Assembly (NCBI GenBank): GCA_965603125.1
Contig: CBFDBU010000027.1
Span: 1 to 45,168 of the forward strand
DNA: 45,168 bases
Direction of reading: 5' to 3'
From: JAJRTA01 sp965603125
GTDB taxonomy: Bacteria > Zixibacteria > MSB-5A5 > GN15 > FEB-12
Part shown: positions 40,147 through 45,168 of the stretch, in pieces
How the letters are laid out: each line of letters opens with the position of its first letter
How positions within the stretch are numbered: position 1 is the first letter of the stretch
Position numbers and translations under genes: made by a program
Notes under the pieces: model-generated
Told to the model about the DNA's origin: nothing
What the model saw: the letters and a program-made list of their open reading frames with translations, nothing else
The model's database searches: none

Positions 40147-41199
40147 TTACGATAGAAGCGACCGATAAGCAGACAGCGGATTCTCAAAGTATCGTGACCA
40201 GGAAAACAGGTCGGCCCGTTTCAGGCCTGCCTCGACCAGGCTTGACCTCCAGACGGAATCGTGAAGTAGGCGCCGAAGGGCAGTTTGGCTCTGGTCCGGC
40301 TCCGCAGGATCGACTTTGATGGCGGCCTCGCCTGCAACCTCGGCGCAGGCGGAGCAATTGGAGGTTATCACGGGTGACTTGTGGGCCATGGCTTCCAGGA
40401 TGGGCAATCCGAAACCCTCCTCGAGAGACGGAAGCAGAGTGGCGATTGCACCGAAGTACAGCCCGGCGAGTTCTGCCGTTGGAACTCGGCTGAAAAGGTG
40501 CCGCCGGTCGTGGGGAAAGCGTTCCAGGAGTCCTCTGATATTCTCCTCGTAGCCGAAACCCGGTTCGCCGACCAGGACAAGATCGAGTTGGGTGAGAGGG
40601 GCCACCGCTGCGAGAACGTGGCCCAGATTCTTTCGGTTTTCGAGGCGCCCGACAAACAGCACATAAGGGCGACCCGGCGGGCGAACGACCTCCCGCGTCT
40701 CCGGAGGCAGGCCGTTGTAAGGGGGAACATGCACTCCGAGCGGAACGGTTCTGCAGCGATCGGTTTCCACCAGTTCCATGGCCGGTAGTCTTTCTCGAGT
40801 GCATTCGCTGTCGGTGATGACGAGGTCAGCCCGGGCTATCTCACGACGCATCCGCCGACCGACCTTGCGCTGAAAAGCGGCGCTTTGGTAGTTATTGGGC
40901 ACAGGGCTTCACACATCGTGGACAGTGAACACCGGTGTCTTGCCTTTCAAGCGGGGTCAGCGATGGCACAGGGCATGGACGACGTCATACTCCTTTGCCG
41001 ACGCCAGGGGCAACAGGGGCATGCGGATCAGGGGTACTCCAAACAGGTCGACCCTGCCCGGCTTGCCTCTTCGGTAGTAAGCGCGGGCTTCGACGCCCTC
41101 GTGCAACGCCGCCTGCTGGATAGTGTTGAGACAGGCCTGGGCGATACCTCCGTAAGGTGAATGGAGATGCGAGGTTACGTCAAAGGCGACCCGAATCAT
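40147..41199 (-). pseudogene. Glycosyltransferase family 4 gene with two in-frame TGA codons
   Basis: One continuous frame of 350 codons runs from the ATG at 41199 to 40147, broken only by TGA at 40957-40959 and at 40909-40911. The N-terminal part (F-D-V-T-S-H-L-H-S-P-Y-G-G-I-A) and the part between the stops (K-G-K-T-P-V-F-T-V-H-D-V) are normal GT4 sequence, and the C-terminal half has the P-Y-V-L-F-V-G-R-L-E-N-R-K-N strand and the E-E-G-F-G-L-P-I-L-E donor-binding motif. Both TGA stand where Trp (TGG) would fit, most clearly in H-D-V-x-S. Neighbouring genes use TGA as stop, so decay by two G-to-A changes is the simple reading. A separate start inside (40902) would give only the C-terminal half. 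Confidence 0.75.
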
Positions 41200-41235
41200 C
41201 GAAGCCGTTCACTCCCGCGGCAACAGGGCGTACAT

Positions 41236-42000
41236 TCACTCGATCCGGTCGACCGGAGCCGGGGTCAGTTCACTCAGCAGCTCGACGACTTTTTCCGCCT
41301 TCAGCGGCTTGTGCAGGAAGCCGTCGGCGGCGAACGAATCGGGACCGTCCCCGGCATCGTCCGGTGACGAGAAGGCCGCAACCAGAACCACGGGCATTCC
41401 CGGGTGTCTTTCCTTGATGGCATGGAGCAGCGAAACGCCATTCATTCCGGGCAACTTGATGCCCGCGATGACGGCGTCAATCCTGCCTCTGTTGAGTTCC
41501 CCAAGGGCCTCCTGAGTGCTGGAGACGGAAAGCGGAATATAGTTGTTGGATCTCAGCATGTCAGCCAGGGACTCGCGCGAGCTGTCGTTGTCGTCGACAA
41601 CCATTACACGCCGGATCGGGCTGTCCACTGATTCGCGTCTGCCGACCAGGGTCTGTTCGATAAGCTCCTCCAGGCGGGAAATCCGAAAAGGTTTGGCGAG
41701 GAACCCGTCCGGTGAAGTCTGCTCCATGACCTCCGGGACAGTAAAACCGGTGATAAACAGAACGGGCAGCCGGGGGTAGTATCGGCGGACTTCCTTGAGC
41801 AGGTCTATGCCGTCCATTACGGGCATCTTGATGTCGGAGATCATCAGCTCGAACTTCTCCTGCCGGAGCATCTTGAGAGCCTGCATGCCGTCCCTGGCAC
41901 CCAGCGCTTCGTAGCCTATCGTGGTAAGTGTATCCGCCAGTAACTCAAGCAGATTGGCGTCATCATCAACCACGAGTATCCTGGCTCGGTGTTTCTCCAC
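41236..42000 (-). CDS. Tandem receiver-domain protein, second receiver without phosphoacceptor
   Basis: 254 residues made of two CheY-like domains and no output domain. Receiver 1 (about 6-118) has D12-D13, phosphoacceptor Asp56 in I-S-D-I-K-M-P and the conserved Lys (L-A-K-P-F). Receiver 2 (about 130-245) keeps D136-D137 and L-H-K-P-L, but the phosphoacceptor position reads A-G180-I-K-L-P, so Asp is Gly. It cannot be phosphorylated in the usual way and may bind or regulate receiver 1. It lies 3 nt after the phosphomannomutase gene, so control of polysaccharide synthesis is possible, but unproven. Confidence 0.88.
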   Translation of the reverse strand: MEKHRARILVVDDDANLLELLADTLTTIGYEALGARDGMQALKMLRQEKFELMISDIKMPVMDGIDLLKEVRRYYPRLPVLFITGFTVPEVMEQTSPDGFLAKPFRISRLEELIEQTLVGRRESVDSPIRRVMVVDDNDSSRESLADMLRSNNYIPLSVSSTQEALGELNRGRIDAVIAGIKLPGMNGVSLLHAIKERHPGMPVVLVAAFSSPDDAGDGPDSFAADGFLHKPLKAEKVVELLSELTPAPVDRIE

Positions 42001-42003
42001 GTG

Positions 42004-43347
42004 TTATGGCCTGATGATTTCCAGAAGCTGTTTCGTTTTCGCCTTAAGGACGGTTTTATCCACCGCTTCCAGATTCAACCTGAGAAGCGGTTCGGTGTTG
42101 GAAGGGCGCAGATTGAACCAGAAGTCGTCGTACTCAACCGTCAGCCCGTCGCTGTGGTCCTGCCTTCCGTCCTTGAAAATCCGGCCGACCTGCTCGATTC
42201 TGTCGGGAGCGGAATCAACGTGGCTGTTGATCTCGCCCGAGCGAAAATAGGGATCTATCTCCGCAACCATCTCGTGCAGCGGCCGATTCTCCCTGGAAAT
42301 GAGTTCGAGACATACCAGGAAAGCAATCAACCCGGAATCGGCATACCAATTATCGCGGAAGTAGAAGTGCCCGGAATGCTCGCCGCCGAAGATAGCGTTG
42401 TGTTTTTTCATCAGGGGCTTGATAAAGGCATGACCTACCACCGTGCGGATTGCGGTCCCCCCCATCCGCTCCACGAGTTCCGGCACGGCTCGGGAACAGA
42501 TGAGGTTGTACAGGACAGTCTCTCCGGGATGTTTCGACAACAGTGACTTGGCGACCAGAGCAGTGATCATATCCCCACCGATCTGGCGACCCTGTCTGTC
42601 CAGGAGAAACATGCGATCGGCGTCGCCGTCGAAAGCGACGCCGAAATCGGCCTCGGTCTCCCGCATCTTGTTCTGCAGATCACGGAGGTTCTCGATTTCG
42701 ATTGGAGATGCCGGGTGGTTGGGGAAGGTGCCGTCGAGATCGAAATAGAGCCTGACGACATCCAGGGGCAACTTATCGAGCACGGGCGGCAGAGTTGCCC
42801 CGGCCATGCCGTTGCCGGTATCAATGACCACTTTGAACGGCTTTACGGACGCAGGATTGATGAACGAGAGACAGTGGGCGGCATAATCCCTGCTGATATC
42901 CTTACGGATTATCATGCCCGGTGAGGGTGACTTTGGCATCTCGTCCATCTCCCGGATCACTCCCAGGATACGCTGCAGCCCGTCCTGACCGGAAAGCGGC
43001 TGGGCGCCCTTCCGGCATATTTTGAAACCGTTGTACTCTTTTGGGTTGTGGCTGGCGGTGATCATGACCCCGGCATCCCAGCCGAACTTGCCGACCGCAA
43101 AATAGAGCCCATCAGTCGATATCAGGCCGAGGTCGATTACATCGACGCCTCTGTCGTTGATCCCACCGGTGAGTGCGTCGAACAACTCGTCGGAAGACGT
43201 CCGCATATCCCTGCCGACAGCAATGGCCGCAGGTTTCAGAATATCCGCCAGAACATAGCCGATACGGTGGGCAACGGTGGCATTGAGTTCATCGGGAACA
43301 ATGCCTCGAATGTCGTAGGCTTTGAAGATCGACGGGTTGACATACAT
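42004..43347 (-). CDS. Phosphomannomutase/phosphoglucomutase
   Basis: 447 residues, usual length. I-F-K-A-Y-D-I-R-G opens the protein, T-A-S-H-N-P holds the phosphoserine, D-G-D-A-D-R binds the metal, G-E-H-S-G-H recognises the sugar and R-P-S-N-T-E-P binds phosphate. It interconverts hexose-1- and hexose-6-phosphates (ManB/AlgC type) and so feeds GDP-mannose or dTDP/UDP-glucose routes, including rfbA in this window. First gene of a minus-strand group with the tandem receiver protein and the glycosyltransferase. Confidence 0.95.
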   Translation of the reverse strand: MYVNPSIFKAYDIRGIVPDELNATVAHRIGYVLADILKPAAIAVGRDMRTSSDELFDALTGGINDRGVDVIDLGLISTDGLYFAVGKFGWDAGVMITASHNPKEYNGFKICRKGAQPLSGQDGLQRILGVIREMDEMPKSPSPGMIIRKDISRDYAAHCLSFINPASVKPFKVVIDTGNGMAGATLPPVLDKLPLDVVRLYFDLDGTFPNHPASPIEIENLRDLQNKMRETEADFGVAFDGDADRMFLLDRQGRQIGGDMITALVAKSLLSKHPGETVLYNLICSRAVPELVERMGGTAIRTVVGHAFIKPLMKKHNAIFGGEHSGHFYFRDNWYADSGLIAFLVCLELISRENRPLHEMVAEIDPYFRSGEINSHVDSAPDRIEQVGRIFKDGRQDHSDGLTVEYDDFWFNLRPSNTEPLLRLNLEAVDKTVLKAKTKQLLEIIRP

Positions 43348-43675
43348 ACTATACCCTAACCTAACCAGTGGTCCAAGATAGACGCCTCCACAAACAGCGT
43401 CAATTGTTTTTTGTGAGCGGCCATTGGCGCCGCGTGCTGATCATGGGATCGACCGCAGCACGACAGAGCCATGCTCCCACCGACTTTTGGAGCCAGTTCC
43501 CATCGTCATCGGCTGTCCGTGACGGCCGAATTCCGCTTGCGTTTTGCGCACCTTTGATTATACTGTCAGACCTGAGTCGGCGATCTGGTTCGGAAAGCGG
43601 GCTTGTATTCCTGCATGTTCGCCGGAGGTTCGTCTGCCATGGCTGTTCTTTGACAGGGATGATCGGCTCTTGGAC
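43348..43675. other. Intergenic region before tRNA-Val
   Basis: 328 bp. Apart from the likely tRNA promoter at 43537-43564 I see no gene or repeat. Confidence 0.5.
43537..43564 (+). promoter_or_regulatory. Likely promoter of tRNA-Val/tRNA-Asp
   Basis: TTGCGT (43537-43542) and TATACT (43559-43564) with 16 bp between, about 105 nt before tRNA-Val. The two tRNAs are on the same strand 118 bp apart and may be cotranscribed. Confidence 0.45.
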
Positions 43676-43749
43676 GGGCGGTTAGCTCAGCTGGTTAGAG
43701 CACCTGCTTTACACGCAGGGGGTCACTGGTTCGAATCCAGTATCGCCCA
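43676..43749 (+). tRNA. tRNA-Val(UAC)
   Basis: 74 nt. GGGCGGT pairs with ATCGCCC (one G-U), A discriminator, CCA not encoded. Anticodon stem CCTGC/GCAGG with loop TTTACAC, anticodon TAC. Confidence 0.95.
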
Positions 43750-43867
43750 TTTTGATGGCGGATGGATGGAGACTGACCGGTTGGACGACGGCGATTGTGC
43801 TTTGGCTGGGTGCGGCTGGTACTTCATGGATCGCCGCGGAGTTGCCGATACAGATAGTTTTAGAGTC

Positions 43868-43941
43868 GGGGTTGTAGTTCAGTTGGTTAGAACGCCTGCC
43901 TGTCACGCAGGAGGTCGCGAGTTCGAGTCTCGTCAACCCCG
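43868..43941 (+). tRNA. tRNA-Asp(GUC)
   Basis: 74 nt. GGGGTTG pairs with CAACCCC, G discriminator. Loop CTGTCAC gives anticodon GTC. The 3' end overlaps the last codons of the recombinase remnant on the other strand. Confidence 0.95.
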
Positions 43942-44639
43942 CATTGATTGGAATTCAGTCCCTTTGGCGAGTATGTCAAAGGGCTTATTGTATGTGGGAC
44001 AAAGAGTTCCGCGATAGAACGTGCAGTTCGATAGTAGCGTATCAAGTAGCTGTCTCTGTTCTTGCCGATTTTGTCGCAAGAACATGCCGTAGGCTGAGTT
44101 AGCGAGTTCGAGAATCTCGCTACCGACCTGGAAGTAATTCAAGTTCGCTGATTCATGGGCTTTGATCTTGAGCCGGATATCGATCAACTCATCCTCCCAC
44201 ATGGCAGATTTACGCCGCCAGAAATCCTCGGAGATTTTGCCGCTGAGCTTGTCCTCGTACGCACGGTCAAGGAGTGATTGAACATTGCGGTAACGCCGCT
44301 GCAGCGACTCAACTGACGAAGTCTGGTAGTCTGCCTTGTCCTTCTGGCTCTCGAGCAGTGCCCGCTTAATGTCATTCACTGCATCATCGCCGATCTGAAC
44401 CTGCATGACCACGTCACTTAGGAGTTCTGCAAGCTTCTCCTCACGAACGTAGATATTATCACAAGGTCCCTTGTATTGCGTACAGTGATAGTAAATGTAT
44501 TTACCCTTCTTGATCTCCGGAGTCATGGCGCATCCGCACTGGCCACATTTCACAAGGCCAGCAAATGCGAATCCCCTCTTCGTCTGTTTGGAGCGGTTGC
44601 CTCTCGTCAGGACAGCTTGGGCCTGATCATACAGTCTCT
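43933..44639 (-). pseudogene. Large serine recombinase, C-terminal part, interrupted by IS3
   Basis: The frame continues without a start up to the IS3 end at 44640. It reads F-A-G-L-V-K-C-G-Q-C-G-C, then Y-H-C and G-P-C-D, the four-Cys recombinase zinc ribbon, followed by a long coiled coil and a C-terminal Y-F-Q-V-G-S region. This is the DNA-binding half of a large serine integrase; the catalytic Ser domain is missing. The stop codon and last codons (S-M-R-G-stop) lie within the tRNA-Asp 3' end, so integration at this tRNA seems to have supplied the end of the gene. The rest of the element would lie to the right of the IS3. Confidence 0.82.
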
Positions 44640-44707
44640 TTGAACCTCCCCCGATTTAGTGGACACATCGAGAAGATAGAGTTATGATTCTATCAGGAGG
44701 TGTGTTT

Positions 44708-45004
44708 ATGTCGAAGAAGCGTCGTCAGTTTGACCGAGCTTTCAAAGTTGAGGCAGTGAGATTGGTCACTGAGGAAGGTCGCCCTGTTGCAGCCGTTGCC
44801 AGAGATTTGGGTATTGGTGAGAATCTTCTCCATCGTTGGAAACAGCAATTTGCTGATCATCAGGAGAGCGCATTTATCGGGACCGGTAATCTGAGTGCCG
44901 AGCAGGCGGAGTTGCGTCGTTTGCAGCGCGAGAATGCTGATCTTCGCGAGGAACGTGACATCTTAAAAAAAGCGATTTCGGTGTTCTCCAACCGAAAGAA
45001 GTGA
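44708..45004 (+). CDS. IS3-family transposase OrfA
   Basis: 98 residues from the ATG at 44708, which has AGGAGG about 7 nt upstream (the track upstream of it is within the IS end). F-D-R-A-F-K-V-E-A-V-R-L, the HTH V-A-A-V-A-R-D-L-G-I-G-E-N-L-L-H-R-W and a Leu-zipper (E-L-R-R-L-Q-R-E-N-A-D-L-R-E-E-R-D-I-L-K-K-A) are typical of IS3 OrfA. The sequence C-T-T-A-A-A-A-A-A-A-G near the end offers a slippery site for the -1 frameshift that would fuse OrfA to OrfB. Confidence 0.9.
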   Translation: MSKKRRQFDRAFKVEAVRLVTEEGRPVAAVARDLGIGENLLHRWKQQFADHQESAFIGTGNLSAEQAELRRLQRENADLREERDILKKAISVFSNRKK

Positions 45005-45168
45005 GATATGCGTTCATTCGTGATTATCGGGATGAGTTCAGAGTGAAAAAGATGTGTGAAGTTTTAGAGGTGTCTCGGGGCGGGTTTTACACCTGGTTGA
45101 GAAACTCTGAGAGCTGCCTATTCCGGCGATTCCGCCAGTCTGTTCCGATCGAAGGCGGCAGGTCATTC
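45001..45168 (+). CDS. IS3-family transposase OrfB, start only
   Basis: GTG at 45001 overlaps the orfA stop. The frame reads V-R-Y-A-F-I-R-D-Y-R-D-E-F-R-V-K-K-M-C-E-V-L-E-V-S and G-G-F-Y-T-W, the standard OrfB head before the DDE core. From about 45113 the residues no longer fit the family. The DNA there contains repeated ATTCCG/GTTCCG units, as in ends of IS21-like elements. The gene is cut by the window end, so its integrity cannot be judged. Confidence 0.65.
   Translation, partial: MRYAFIRDYRDEFRVKKMCEVLEVSRGGFYTWLRNSESCLFRRFRQSVPIEGGRSF

Larger units (their letters stand above)
44640..45168 (+). mobile_element. IS3-family insertion sequence (left part, runs off window)
   Basis: The left end begins TGAACCTCCCCCGATTTAGT and GGACAC follows, with the TG start and the T-A-G-T-G-G-A-C-A-C segment common among IS3 ends. 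It contains orfA (44708-45004) and the start of orfB in the -1 frame. The element interrupts the serine recombinase gene. The reading frame of orfB changes character near 45113, possibly through a second insertion. Confidence 0.75.

Noticed and set aside
40909..40959. Selenocysteine insertion at the two TGA codons
   Set aside because: GT4 enzymes have no need for Sec, Trp fits the positions better, and I see no convincing SECIS hairpin directly after either codon.

Overview
The window looks like a chromosomal segment of an uncultured bacterium of the Fibrobacteres-Chlorobi-Bacteroidetes (FCB) superphylum; candidate phylum Zixibacteria or a close relative is my best guess. The inference rests on a secreted dockerin protein with a C-terminal NYPNPFNP-type sorting signal, a tmRNA tag that starts with Gly, moderately high GC with good Shine-Dalgarno sites, and TTGACA/TATAAT-type promoters in front of RNA genes. 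No rRNA or named marker settles it.

Layout. 1-1862: tmRNA (minus strand) whose 3' end is duplicated at 281-304. The two copies bracket a 1.2 kb AT-rich segment with an HTH regulator and a DUF2975-type membrane protein, and a SIR2-like gene fragment lies beyond. 2032-9617: envelope and small-molecule genes, namely a secreted protein, two SDR enzymes, an SxtJ-like/carbamoyltransferase/DUF5989/SGNH-hydrolase cassette, and an SDR/membrane protein/class V aminotransferase operon. 10006-10803: a NYN (PIN-like) nuclease gene behind a terminator-like leader. 10940-18538: MEMO1-AMMECR1 fusion, a membrane pseudokinase, then housekeeping genes lon, engB, purA and an FKBP isomerase. 18825-22725: tRNA-Lys, tRNA-Glu, a PrsW-like membrane protease, an MTA/SAH nucleosidase and a TauE/SafE permease. 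22858-26166: an overlapping nucleotide-sugar operon (SDR, rmlA, rmlD, rmlC-like) without rmlB. 26451-30320: a broken PAS sensor gene next to a glycyl-radical enzyme and its radical-SAM activase.

30600-35800 is an accessory zone rich in debris: a tiny Lys/Arg-rich DUF5763-type protein too short for normal gene calling, a 149 bp MITE-like element with a 4 bp target duplication, a Cys-rich exported protein, a frameshifted and truncated ISL3 transposase, tRNA-Glu(UUC), and a histidine-kinase/receiver chimera. 35032-37346 is almost non-coding. It carries about 200 bp repeats and six palindromes of the form TTGTGAA-N4-TTCACAA (Rex-like; the core also fits CRP) upstream of the 905-residue secreted dockerin protein. 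40147-43347: phosphomannomutase, a tandem receiver protein whose second receiver lacks its Asp, and a glycosyltransferase with two in-frame TGA codons. 43676-45168: tRNA-Val, tRNA-Asp, a large serine recombinase remnant whose stop codon lies in the tRNA-Asp 3' end, cut by an IS3 element that seems itself interrupted.

Themes: surface polysaccharide and nucleotide-sugar synthesis, anaerobic radical chemistry, and repeated use of RNA-gene 3' ends as integration sites. The most noteworthy signals are the tmRNA-flanked mini-island with tandem operators, the palindrome array, the DUF5763 mini-protein, the NYN leader, and several lost catalytic residues or recoded-looking genes.
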